Shown here in pieces: positions 56,293 to 64,000 of a stretch of 64,000 nt of DNA. Source of the stretch: Aeromonas veronii (GTDB taxonomy: Bacteria; Pseudomonadota; Gammaproteobacteria; Enterobacterales; Aeromonadaceae); the NCBI GenBank assembly GCA_041319085.1, contig CP101033.1:956501-1020500 (forward strand), given 5' to 3'. The stretch's first letter is position 1. Each line of letters begins with the position of its first letter. The notes below the pieces were generated by a model. That model had not been told where the DNA came from. It saw only the letters and a list, made by a program, of their open reading frames with translations, and searched no databases. Position numbers and translations under genes: made by a program.

Positions 56293-57273
56293 TCAGGGCA
56301 CGATAAAGGCCTGTTCCAGTCCCCCTTGCCGTACTTTTTCCAGCACACTCGCCTGCTGGTTGGCTGCGACCGGGCCAATCAGCACTCGGAAAATAGCGCT
56401 ATGGGCATCGATGCGGTAGGGCACGCCGTACCGCTGGGCCATTACCTTGCCCATCGCCTCGGCCCGATCCCGGGAGCCGCTGGCCAGCACCTGGATCATC
56501 TTGCCATCGCCACTGCTGGCAGGTGCTGCAGCCTTGGCTGGCGAGGGTTTGACAGGCGCTGCTTTGGCGGGCTTGGCGGCGGGTGCCTTGACGGGAGCTG
56601 GTTCGGCGGTGGGAGTGGCTATCGCCAGCGCCGTCGGCTGACCAATGAAGACATCCTGCGACATCGCCTTGGGTGCGGCGGCCGGGGCTGTCGGAGTCAT
56701 CTCGATGGGCTTCATCGGCTCCATGATCACCATCTGATCCGGCGTGTCATTGATCAGCTCCAGTCGCACTCGTGCTTCACCGCTATCGACCATATCCAAT
56801 TGCTTGGCCGCCGCGTAGGAGAGATCGATCAGGCGAGTGCTGTTGAACGGGCCGCGATCGTTGACCCGCACTGTGGTCTCCAGTCCGTTGTCCAGATTGG
56901 TGACCCGCACATAGCTCGGGATAGGCAGGTTGCGGTGGGCGGCGCTGAACAGCTTGCTGTCCAGCACATCGCCGTTGGCGGTCTTCTGGCCATCCAGATC
57001 CGGCGACATCCAGCTGGCGGTACCCTCTTCGCTGTAGTGTTTGATGTCGCGCCATACCTCGTTTTTCTGCTTGCCGATCCAGTAGTCCCGGTTGCCGCTG
57101 GCACTCAGGGGCTCGGGGCGCGAGATGGCGCCGGTGGCTTGCGGGATCTCGATAACGGGTGGCTTGCTGACTGGTGCTTGCGGCTCGATGGGGGCGGTCT
57201 GTTCCGGCTGGCTGCTACAGGCGGCCAGCAACAAGCTCAGGCTGAGCGGGAGGAGTGTGTGACGAAGATGCAT
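56293..57273 (-). CDS. rlpA: Septal ring lytic transglycosylase RlpA, lipoprotein
   Basis: 326-residue RlpA. The signal peptide ends in the lipobox LLAACSS (Cys near 19). The double-psi barrel domain (about 85-175) has EEGTASWMSPDLDGQKTANGD, RVTNLDNGLETTVRVNDRGPF and RLIDLSYAAAKQL, with the catalytic Asp/Glu-type residues of RlpA lytic enzymes. An Ala/Pro/Lys linker leads to a C-terminal SPOR domain (about 250-326) that targets denuded septal glycan. I start at ATG 57273 with AGGAAG upstream; it overlaps the mltB 3' end by 59 bases. Confidence 0.92.
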   Translation of the reverse strand: MHLRHTLLPLSLSLLLAACSSQPEQTAPIEPQAPVSKPPVIEIPQATGAISRPEPLSASGNRDYWIGKQKNEVWRDIKHYSEEGTASWMSPDLDGQKTANGDVLDSKLFSAAHRNLPIPSYVRVTNLDNGLETTVRVNDRGPFNSTRLIDLSYAAAKQLDMVDSGEARVRLELINDTPDQMVIMEPMKPIEMTPTAPAAAPKAMSQDVFIGQPTALAIATPTAEPAPVKAPAAKPAKAAPVKPSPAKAAAPASSGDGKMIQVLASGSRDRAEAMGKVMAQRYGVPYRIDAHSAIFRVLIGPVAANQQASVLEKVRQGGLEQAFIVP

Positions 57274-58213
57274 ATGCTTCCTGAATGGCTTGGCTAAGTT
57301 GATACACCGCCATCGCATAGAGTGGGCTGCGATTGTAACGGGTGATCACATAAAAGTTATGCCGTGCGACCCAGTATTCCGGTCCATCGGCTTGATCAAA
57401 TGCCAGTAACTTGACCGGCGTCTGCGGGGCCAGCGGCGTGGCGAGCTCAATCCCTGCTGCTGCCAGTTCTGACCACGGCTGTGTGAGCTCGGGCTCAGAT
57501 CTCAGCAGCGGTTCGACCGCCATCAGCCCGATCTGGGCCGGTTCCACCACGGATTCGCCCCAGCGCCACTGGTGGCTGGCAAAATAGTTGGCCACGCTGC
57601 CGATGGCATCGACCGCGTTGGCAAACAGATCCCGCTTGCCATCCCCGTCAAAATCGATGGCGTAGTGGCGGTAACTGGAGGGCATGAACTGCCCCATCCC
57701 CATCGCGCCGGCATAGGAGCCCTTGAGGCGCTCCAGCGACCAGCCCTCTTCCCTTGCCAGCAACACCAGCTGGGCAAACTCCTTGGCAAAGAAGTCGCTG
57801 CGCTCGGGGTAGTAAAACCCCAGGGTGTAGAGGCTATCGAGCACCGGATAACGGCCCATTTGGCGACCATAGAAGGTCTCGACCCCGATGATGGCCACGA
57901 TGAGCGAGGCGGGCACCCGATAGGTCTGCTCCGCGCGGGCCAGCGTCGCCGCATGTTGCTGCCAGAACTGTTGCCCGTCACGGATGCGATCCGGGGTAAC
58001 GAACAGCGGCCGGTAGCGATGCCAGGGTTTGGCCTCCCACGGCTTGCTGATGGTGTCGAGCACCTCCTGCCGTAGCTGGGCACGGGCGACCGCGGCCTGC
58101 AACTCCGCCAGCGGCACCTGCTGCTGTTGGGCGAGCAGAGCCAACCGATCCGGCGCTACGGCGGCGGTTGTCATCGAGGCGGCGAGAGAAAGCAGCAATC
58201 CAACCCGTCTCAT
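57215..58213 (-). CDS. mltB: Membrane-bound lytic murein transglycosylase B
   Basis: 332-residue MltB family enzyme that cleaves the MurNAc-GlcNAc bond to form 1,6-anhydro ends. The catalytic Glu is in IIGVETFYGRQMGRYPVLD. GSYAGAMGMGQFMPSSYRHYA and DFDGDGKRDLFANAVDAIGSVANYF are family signatures. The N-terminus looks like a signal peptide without a lipobox. The start ATG overlaps the rodA stop (TGATG). In E. coli mltB is elsewhere; here it is inside the mrd-rlpA operon. Confidence 0.95.
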   Translation of the reverse strand: MRRVGLLLSLAASMTTAAVAPDRLALLAQQQQVPLAELQAAVARAQLRQEVLDTISKPWEAKPWHRYRPLFVTPDRIRDGQQFWQQHAATLARAEQTYRVPASLIVAIIGVETFYGRQMGRYPVLDSLYTLGFYYPERSDFFAKEFAQLVLLAREEGWSLERLKGSYAGAMGMGQFMPSSYRHYAIDFDGDGKRDLFANAVDAIGSVANYFASHQWRWGESVVEPAQIGLMAVEPLLRSEPELTQPWSELAAAGIELATPLAPQTPVKLLAFDQADGPEYWVARHNFYVITRYNRSPLYAMAVYQLSQAIQEAYASSSHTPPAQPELVAGRL

Positions 58214-59316
58214 CAGGCGAGCAGTCTTCTATGAGTCTGAATGGACATCAGTATGCCAAAGCCGGCCATCAGGGTCACCATGGAGGTGCCACCATAGCTC
58301 ACCAGCGGCAGGGGCACCCCTACCACCGGCAGAATCCCGCTCACCATGCCCATGTTGACGAACACATAGACGAAGAAGGTGAGGGTGATGGCGCCACCCA
58401 GCAGTCGCTCGAAGCTGTTCTGGGCCTGCATCGAGATAAACAGGCAGCGGCTGATGACATAGAGGTAGAGCACCAGCAACAGGGCTACCCCCACCAGCCC
58501 GAACTCCTCGCTGAAGACCGCGAAGATGAAGTCGGTGTGGCGCTCGGGCAGGAACTCCAGCTGGGACTGAGTCCCTTGCAGCCACCCCTTGCCAAAGACG
58601 CCGCCGGAGCCGATAGCAATCTTGGACTGGATGATGTGATAGCCGCGGCCGAGCGGGTCTTTCTCCGGGTCGAGCAGCATCAGCACCCGCTGGCGCTGGT
58701 AGTCGTGCATCAGGAAGAACCAGAGCACCGGCATAAAGGCCAGCATCAGCAGGACCGCCAAGCCGATCAGCCACCAGCTGAGCCCCGCCAGGAAGATCAC
58801 GAAGAAGCCGGAAGCGGCCACCAGAATAGAGGTGCCAAGGTCAGGTTGGGCGGCGATCAGCAGGGTGGGCAGCAGCACCATGATGAGGGCGATCACCACA
58901 TGGCTGAACTTGGGGGGCAGCGAGTGGCGACTGAGCCAGGCGGCGACCATGATCGGCATGGAGAGCTTCATCACCTCGGAGGGCTGGAACTTCATAAAGC
59001 CCAGATCGAGCCAGCGCTGGGCCCCTTTGCCGATGTGTCCGAATACGTCGACCGCAATCAGCATCAGCACCACCACGGCGAACAGCGGCACCGACCAGCG
59101 GGCGTAGAGGGAGGGGGGTAGTTGGGCCATGCCGATCATCAGGGCAAAGGCGAGACCGCCGCGCACCAGTTGGCGCACGATGGCGTCCATATCCTGACCG
59201 GAGGCGGAGTAGAGCACCACCATGGAAAGGGCCACCACGGCCAGCAGACCGAGCAGCAGGGGCAGGTCGATATGCAGCTTGTACCAGATACTCTGCTGAC
59301 GGGCTGAATTACTCAT
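58213..59316 (-). CDS. mrdB: Rod-shape peptidoglycan glycosyltransferase RodA
   Basis: 367-residue SEDS protein (E. coli RodA 370), the glycan polymerase of the elongasome. About ten membrane helices are visible. The conserved [25 protein letters not shown]-type loops ([14 protein letters not shown]), [38 protein letters not shown] and the terminal [12 protein letters not shown] match the family. Start ATG 59316 overlaps the mrdA end by 8 bases, so the PBP2-RodA pair is translationally coupled. Confidence 0.97.
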   Translation of the reverse strand: MSNSARQQSIWYKLHIDLPLLLGLLAVVALSMVVLYSASGQDMDAIVRQLVRGGLAFALMIGMAQLPPSLYARWSVPLFAVVVLMLIAVDVFGHIGKGAQRWLDLGFMKFQPSEVMKLSMPIMVAAWLSRHSLPPKFSHVVIALIMVLLPTLLIAAQPDLGTSILVAASGFFVIFLAGLSWWLIGLAVLLMLAFMPVLWFFLMHDYQRQRVLMLLDPEKDPLGRGYHIIQSKIAIGSGGVFGKGWLQGTQSQLEFLPERHTDFIFAVFSEEFGLVGVALLLVLYLYVISRCLFISMQAQNSFERLLGGAITLTFFVYVFVNMGMVSGILPVVGVPLPLVSYGGTSMVTLMAGFGILMSIQTHRRLLA

Positions 59317-61231
59317 GGGGGGCGACCTCACTCGGTTGGGATGGCTTTTCCGGTGCCGGTGGCAGTTGCGGATCAGGGGGCAGCAGATAGGCATCCAGCA
59401 TCTGACGTGCAATGGGCGATGCAGCCCGGCCTCCACCACCACCGATGGAGTTTTCCAGCACCAATGCCACCACCGCTTTGGGCGCCTCGAAGGGGGCATA
59501 AGCGACGAACAGAGCGTTATCGCGATGCTCTGCCTTGACGGTCTTGATGTTGTAAACCTGGTTTTCCTTCAGGCCGACCACCTGAGCGGTACCCGACTTT
59601 CCTCCCGAGGTGTATGGCGCATTGATAAACGAGTGGCGGCCACTGCCTTCACTGCCATGGTTGACGCGCCACATCCCGTCCTGCGCCACCTTCCAGAAGC
59701 TGTCATTTTTGAGCTTGAGGGCGATGTTAGGATTGATCGGTGCATCGACCACACCCGCCTGTGAGGCGGTGCTCTTGAGCAGGTGCGGCGTCACGTCGTG
59801 GCCGTTCTGGGTCAGGATGCTGATCGCCTTGGCCAGTTGGAGCGGGGTGGCGCTCCAGTAGCCCTGACCGATCCCGACCGAGATGGTGTCACCCTGATAC
59901 CAGGGCTGGCGCCAGCGGGCCATCTTCCAGTCGCGAGACGGCATGACGCCCTTGGTCTCTTCATAGAGATCGACCCCAGTGTACTGACCGAAGCCGAACT
60001 TGGTCATGTAGCTGTGGATCTTGTCGATGCCGACCCGATAGGCGAGATCGTAGAAGTAGGTATCTGCCGAGACCTCGATGGCGCGATAGACATCGAGCCA
60101 GCCGTGACCCCAGCGGCGCCAGTCGCGGAACTTCTTGGTGGTGCCGGGAATGGAGAAGCTCGGGCCGCCGAAATAGCGGTAGCCTGGGGTGATAGCCCCC
60201 TCGTTGAGGCCCATGATGGACATCATGGGCTTGACGGTGGAGGCGGGGGCATAGATGCCCTGAGTGGTGCGGTTCACCAGCGGCCGCGCCGGATCGTTGA
60301 GCAGCGCCGAGTAGTTGGCGCCGGAGATACCGGTCACAAACAGGTTGGGGTCGTAGCTCGGGCTCGACTCCAGGGCCAGGATGGCGCCGGTTTTCGGGTC
60401 CATCATCACGATGGCACCGCGCTGGCCCGCCAGCAGTTGCTGGGCCTTGAGCTGCATCCGGACGTCGATATTGAGGTAGATATCCTTGCCGGGAATAGGC
60501 GGCTGGAATTTGAGGGTGCGGACAATCCGGCCACGGTTGTTCACCTCGACCTCCTGATAGCCCGCGACCCCGTGCAACTCGTCTTCGTAATACTTCTCCA
60601 CCCCCTGCTTGCCGATATCCTTGGTGGCCGCGTAGTTGGCGAGTTTTTCTTCCTTGTCGAGGCGTTCCACGTCACGGGTGTTGATCTTGGCCACATAGCC
60701 CAGGGCGTGGGTGAGGGTGTCACCAAACGGGTAGTAGCGCTTGAGGTAGGCCTCAATGCTGGCGCCCGGGTAGTTGTGCTGGTTGACCGAGAAGAGGGCC
60801 ACCTGATACTCGGTCAGCTTCTCGTAGAGGGCGACCGGCTTGAAGCGACGCTGGCGCTTGACCTCAGCCAGAAACTTTTCCTTGGTGCCCTCTGGCAGCT
60901 TCAGCAGGGTGATCAGCTGGTCGGCGGTACGATCGAGATCGGTGGTCTCTTCCGGCACGATTTCCAGACTGTAGACCGGGCGGTTTTCCGCCAGCAACAC
61001 GCCGTTGGTGTCATAGATCAGGCCCCGTGGCGGCGCCACCGGCACCACGCGGATGCGGTTGTCGTTAGAGCGAGTCTGATAGGTATCGTAAGACTCGACC
61101 TGCAGATAGTAGAGATTGCCCAGCAGCACCAGCATCAGCACGACGATGCCGATGTAGGCTACCAGGGTGCGCCGGAAGAACAGATTGCCCTCGGCACTGT
61201 GATCGCGCATTTCGATGCGTTGTTTCAGCAT
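59309..61231 (-). CDS. mrdA: Penicillin-binding protein 2
   Basis: 640-residue PBP2, the transpeptidase partner of RodA. One N-terminal membrane helix ([22 protein letters not shown]) precedes the pedestal domain ([19 protein letters not shown]). The transpeptidase domain has the active-site STVKPM (SxxK), [14 protein letters not shown] and KSGTAQV (KSG in place of KTG, as in E. coli). The C-terminal tail is Pro-rich. Start ATG 61231 lies after the duplicated rlmH tail. Confidence 0.97.
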   Translation of the reverse strand: MLKQRIEMRDHSAEGNLFFRRTLVAYIGIVVLMLVLLGNLYYLQVESYDTYQTRSNDNRIRVVPVAPPRGLIYDTNGVLLAENRPVYSLEIVPEETTDLDRTADQLITLLKLPEGTKEKFLAEVKRQRRFKPVALYEKLTEYQVALFSVNQHNYPGASIEAYLKRYYPFGDTLTHALGYVAKINTRDVERLDKEEKLANYAATKDIGKQGVEKYYEDELHGVAGYQEVEVNNRGRIVRTLKFQPPIPGKDIYLNIDVRMQLKAQQLLAGQRGAIVMMDPKTGAILALESSPSYDPNLFVTGISGANYSALLNDPARPLVNRTTQGIYAPASTVKPMMSIMGLNEGAITPGYRYFGGPSFSIPGTTKKFRDWRRWGHGWLDVYRAIEVSADTYFYDLAYRVGIDKIHSYMTKFGFGQYTGVDLYEETKGVMPSRDWKMARWRQPWYQGDTISVGIGQGYWSATPLQLAKAISILTQNGHDVTPHLLKSTASQAGVVDAPINPNIALKLKNDSFWKVAQDGMWRVNHGSEGSGRHSFINAPYTSGGKSGTAQVVGLKENQVYNIKTVKAEHRDNALFVAYAPFEAPKAVVALVLENSIGGGGGRAASPIARQMLDAYLLPPDPQLPPAPEKPSQPSEVAPHE

Positions 61232-61273
61232 GCCTTTACCTCAAGACCCTTGGGGGCAATACCAGCGGGAACT

Positions 61274-61381
61274 GCATTGTTCACTCTCTGTGATACGGGT
61301 GAATATGAGAGGTGAGACTCCAGAGACGCATGGCTCACTCTCTATGATACGGATGATTGGTGGTGATGCTCCAGGCCCGAT
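61274..61381. repeat. 54-bp imperfect tandem duplication of the rlmH 3' end
   Basis: The segment from 61328 (GCATGGCTCACTCTCTATGA...) is repeated, with changes, from 61274 (GCATTGTTCACTCTCTGTGA...). Both copies encode HPYHRE and a stop on the minus strand (once as the true rlmH end, once in the gap before mrdA). Confidence 0.75.
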
Positions 61382-61802
61382 AGAGGCTTTCGGCCACCAG
61401 TACCCGCACCAGCGGATGGGGCAGGGTGAGCGGTGACAGTGACCAGCTCTGTTCGGCGGCAGCCTTGCACTCGGGGGACAAGCCTTCCGGCCCGCCGACC
61501 AGCAGGGCCACGTCCCGGCCATCGAGTTTCCACGCCTCCAGCTGGGTAGCCAGCTGCTCCGTGGTCCAGGGCTTGCCCGGAATATCGAGGGTGACGATGC
61601 GCGAGCGCCCCGCAGCCGCCAGCATGGCTTCCCCTTCCTTCTGCAGGATGCGGGGAATGTCGGCATTTTTGCCCCGTTTGCCTGCGCCGATCTCGACGAG
61701 TTCAAACGGCATGTCTTTGGGGAAGCGGCGACGATACTCTTCGAAGCCATGCTCTACCCAGGCGGGCATCTTGGTGCCCACCGCAATCAACTGGATCTTC
61801 AT
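61335..61802 (-). CDS. rlmH: 23S rRNA pseudouridine-1915 N3-methyltransferase
   Basis: 155-residue SPOUT methyltransferase (E. coli 155) that methylates pseudouridine 1915 in helix 69 of 23S rRNA on assembled ribosomes. Landmarks are [16 protein letters not shown], the knot [14 protein letters not shown] and [24 protein letters not shown]. It follows rsfS by 19 bases. The C-terminal HPYHRE has been duplicated in the downstream gap. Confidence 0.98.
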   Translation of the reverse strand: MKIQLIAVGTKMPAWVEHGFEEYRRRFPKDMPFELVEIGAGKRGKNADIPRILQKEGEAMLAAAGRSRIVTLDIPGKPWTTEQLATQLEAWKLDGRDVALLVGGPEGLSPECKAAAEQSWSLSPLTLPHPLVRVLVAESLYRAWSITTNHPYHRE

Positions 61803-61821
61803 GGTCGTTACACTTGTGCTC

Positions 61822-62163
61822 TTATTGCGTATTCATTTGAGCGGCACCGCTCCACAGCTTTTCCAGTTGGTAGAAGTCACGATGTTCATCCTGCATCACA
61901 TGCACGATCACCGAGCCCATATCTACCAGCACCCATTCACCGCTCAGTTGTCCTTCCACGCTCAGCAGATCCAGACCCGCGTGGCGGGCCTCGCTGGCCA
62001 GATGGTGGGCAATGGCGCTGACGTGACGACTGGAGTTGCCGGAACAGACGATCATGGTGTCAGTAATGCTGGATTTGCCGCGTACATCGAGGGTGATGAT
62101 GTCGCGGCCTTTCATGTCATCGATCTTGTCGATGATAAAGGCATGCAGTTCTTGGCCTTGCAA
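61822..62163 (-). CDS. rsfS: Ribosomal silencing factor RsfS
   Basis: 113-residue RsfS (YbeB), which binds L14 on the 50S subunit and blocks subunit joining in stationary phase. Conserved segments are [36 protein letters not shown] and [16 protein letters not shown]. It precedes rlmH, as in most gammaproteobacteria. The 103-base gap from nadD holds an inverted repeat but no gene. Confidence 0.97.
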   Translation of the reverse strand: MQGQELHAFIIDKIDDMKGRDIITLDVRGKSSITDTMIVCSGNSSRHVSAIAHHLASEARHAGLDLLSVEGQLSGEWVLVDMGSVIVHVMQDEHRDFYQLEKLWSGAAQMNTQ

Positions 62164-62266
62164 TGAGTCTCTCCTCTGTTCCGGCGCGCAGCGTTTGCGT
62201 CAGGGCGGCGGATTATATCATGGTCACTCCCGTTTCCCATCGGGTGGGATGGGATTACGACAGGGG

Positions 62267-62968
62267 CTAGCGGCGGTTGGCGCGGTAGAGCCCCTGTTGA
62301 TCAATATAGTGCGCAACCGACTCGGGCAAGAGGTAGCGGGTGTCTTGCCCCTCATCCAGCAAGGCCCGCAGTCGGGTGGCTGACAGTTCGATGGGCTGGT
62401 TGTCCGCCAGCCAGATATGACCGGCCAGACGCTGGTGCAGCGCGCTGGCGTCAGTGGTGTGATGGCGCGCCAGCAACTGCGCCACCTCGGCCGGATACTC
62501 CGGTTGCCAGCCCGGCCGCACGCTCACCACCAGATGGGCATAGTCGAGCAGCGCTTGCCAGCGGTGCCAGCTTGGCAGGCTCAGCAGTGAATCCATCCCC
62601 ATCAGAAAACAGAGCGGCGTATCGGGCAGTTCATGACGCAGCTCGATCAGGGTATCGATGGTGTAAGAGGGCTTGTCCCGTCGCAGCTCCCGCTCATCCA
62701 CCACAAAGTCCCGGTTCTCCGCCGCCGCGAGTCTGACCATGGCAAGACGCTGCTCGCTGGAGCAGAACGGATTGGCGCGGTGGGGCGGGATATGGTTCGG
62801 GATCAGCCGCACCTCGGCCAGCCCGAGGGCATCGCGCGCCTCGATGGCCGGGCGTAGATGCCCGATATGGATGGGGTCGAACGTGCCCCCCAGCAAACCG
62901 ATAGGTGCCTTCAGCTGGTTGGCCGGAGCCTTCAGCAGATTGATCGCAGCCTTCAGCACGGGCTGCAC
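62267..62968 (-). CDS. nadD: Nicotinate-nucleotide adenylyltransferase
   Basis: 233-residue NadD, which makes deamido-NAD from NaMN and ATP. The nucleotidyltransferase motif GGTFDPIHIGHL is near residue 27, KPSYTIDTL and GMDSLLSLPSWHRW follow, and the C-terminal SATRLRALL (ISxTxxR-like) is present. The N-terminus is about 18 residues longer than E. coli NadD and has a short KAAINLLKAPANQLKAP repeat; a later start would be inside it. It overlaps the holA 3' end by 16 bases. Confidence 0.95.
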   Translation of the reverse strand: MQPVLKAAINLLKAPANQLKAPIGLLGGTFDPIHIGHLRPAIEARDALGLAEVRLIPNHIPPHRANPFCSSEQRLAMVRLAAAENRDFVVDERELRRDKPSYTIDTLIELRHELPDTPLCFLMGMDSLLSLPSWHRWQALLDYAHLVVSVRPGWQPEYPAEVAQLLARHHTTDASALHQRLAGHIWLADNQPIELSATRLRALLDEGQDTRYLLPESVAHYIDQQGLYRANRR

Positions 62969-63990
62969 TCCATCGCCAGCGGCAACGGCGTGCCGTCACG
63001 AAAGCCGAGGGCTATGGTCTGCAGCATCAGCCAAGCCTGCTCGGTATCGAAGCGGCGCTGGGCATCGTCCAGCTGGGCCATCAGTTGCCACAGTTGCTGC
63101 AACTTGGCAAACGGCAGTCGGGTCAGTGCCTGCTGAATGAGCTGCTGGCGGCTCTGCCAGATGCGCAGGCGGCTGAAGTGCTCCCCCAGTGGCTGGCCGT
63201 TACGCATCGCCAGTGACAGCTCGGTCAGCTGCTCCAGCTCGCGGCAGAGGGTCCAGGCCAGCATCCCCGGCTCGGAGCCTTCGGCCCGCAGGGCGGCCAG
63301 AATGCGCTGGGCCCGGTTCACCTTGCCCTCCAGCAGGGTATCGACCAGCTGGAACGGGGTGAAGTGGGCGTGGCGGATAATGGTCTCTTGCAGATAGGTG
63401 ACGCTGATGGGCTGGGGCGGCGAAAGCAGGGTCAGCTTCTCGATCTCCTGACTGGCGGCCAGCAGGTTGCCCTCGTAGGAGTGGCACATGAAGTTGATGG
63501 CATCCGGCAGCGCCTTGAGGCCGAAACGCGCAAAACGGGCACTCATCCAGCGCGGAAAGAACTTGGGTTCCGGATGGTTGACCGGCACATAGGTGCCAAT
63601 CTGGTAGAGCTTGTCGAACCACGCTGCTTTCATCTGGGTCTGATTGAGGCGACCGCCGCTCAGCACCAGCAGCAGGTCGGGATGGAGCTGCTTGCCGATT
63701 TCGCTGATGCGGGCAGCGAGATCCTTGTCCACCTTGGCGGGCAGTTCCAGCTCGATGATCTGACGGGCGGAGAAGAGACTCATGGCCTGACAGGCATCGT
63801 AGACCTGATTCCAGTCCAGCCCCTGCTCCACCACGAAGGTGTGGCGTTCATCGAAACCCTGTTTGCGGGCGACCTGACGGATGGCATCGATGGCCTCCAG
63901 TCGCAACAGGGGCTCGTCACCAAAAACGAGATAGCAGGGCCGAAGCCCTGCTTTGAGGTGGTCACCAAATTGCTCAGGGTAGACTCTCAT
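62953..63990 (-). CDS. holA: DNA polymerase III delta subunit
   Basis: 345-residue HolA (E. coli 343), the clamp-opening wrench of the clamp loader. The AAA+-like N-domain starts MRVYPEQFGDHLKAGLRPCYLVFGDEPLL. The mid-region EGNLLAASQEIEKLTLLSPPQPI and the collar domain ending LMLQTIALGFRDG fit the family. Start ATG 63990; a TTG one codon earlier is possible. In E. coli lptE precedes it, and only ten bases remain before the window edge. Confidence 0.96.
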   Translation of the reverse strand: MRVYPEQFGDHLKAGLRPCYLVFGDEPLLRLEAIDAIRQVARKQGFDERHTFVVEQGLDWNQVYDACQAMSLFSARQIIELELPAKVDKDLAARISEIGKQLHPDLLLVLSGGRLNQTQMKAAWFDKLYQIGTYVPVNHPEPKFFPRWMSARFARFGLKALPDAINFMCHSYEGNLLAASQEIEKLTLLSPPQPISVTYLQETIIRHAHFTPFQLVDTLLEGKVNRAQRILAALRAEGSEPGMLAWTLCRELEQLTELSLAMRNGQPLGEHFSRLRIWQSRQQLIQQALTRLPFAKLQQLWQLMAQLDDAQRRFDTEQAWLMLQTIALGFRDGTPLPLAMECSPC

Positions 63991-64000
63991 CAAAGTACTC

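Overview
The window is about 64 kb of ordinary gammaproteobacterial chromosome, GC-rich, and most likely from an Aeromonas species. This rests on gene order and protein resemblance only: rimP-nusA-infB-rbfA-truB-rpsO-pnp, an ansA/yeaC/GAPDH neighbourhood, a ChiP-type chitoporin, and the holA-nadD-rsfS-rlmH-mrdA-mrdB-mltB-rlpA-dacA-ybeD-lipB-lipA cell-wall/lipoate cluster. No rRNA, tRNA or CRISPR array was seen.

Layout. 1-8.9 kb: translation and RNA-decay operon on the + strand. 9-26.8 kb: mixed housekeeping and accessory genes: a FabH paralogue with a frameshifted tail, LysR regulator, LysE exporter, RlhA rRNA hydroxylase, an alkylation-repair pair (Ada/AraC/AlkA fusion overlapping Ogt), M32 carboxypeptidase, SmrA, TraB-like protein, SDR, chitoporin, chemoreceptor, EamA exporter. 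27-34.2 kb: a disturbed region. Two 1389-bp TnpB-only IS200/IS605-type elements lie in opposite orientation on either side of a DEDDh exonuclease, a CBS/nucleotidyltransferase protein and a lone oligogalacturonate lyase. The second copy has landed inside the remains of an IS50-like IS4-family element. 34.2-38.5 kb: cysJIH sulfite-reduction operon. 38.7-51.1 kb: phzF-like gene, lysS, prfB (with its programmed +1 frameshift), a dCache chemoreceptor, gltS, ansA, yeaC, a long-form GAPDH whose 3' end has been amplified into a 23-bp tandem repeat, a DUF2989 lipoprotein and a Nudix hydrolase. 51.2-64 kb: the lip/dac/mrd/holA cluster on the minus strand, split between rlpA and dacA by the third 1389-bp element.

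The most notable system is the family of three near-identical TnpB elements. Their ends can be read exactly from the sequence: each follows TTAG on its left and ends in TCAC on its right. All three keep the RuvC-like D/E/D residues and the zinc-ribbon cysteines. None carries a tnpA transposase gene. By the known behaviour of the family each should encode an RNA-guided nuclease and a right-end guide RNA (omega/reRNA), so the guide carried by each copy can be predicted from its 3' flank.

Other points worth a second look are the two 3'-end duplications (GAPDH and rlmH), the palindromic promoter region of the pectin gene ogl, a run of hairpins upstream of gltS, and an IS tip that now acts as the cysJIH terminator.
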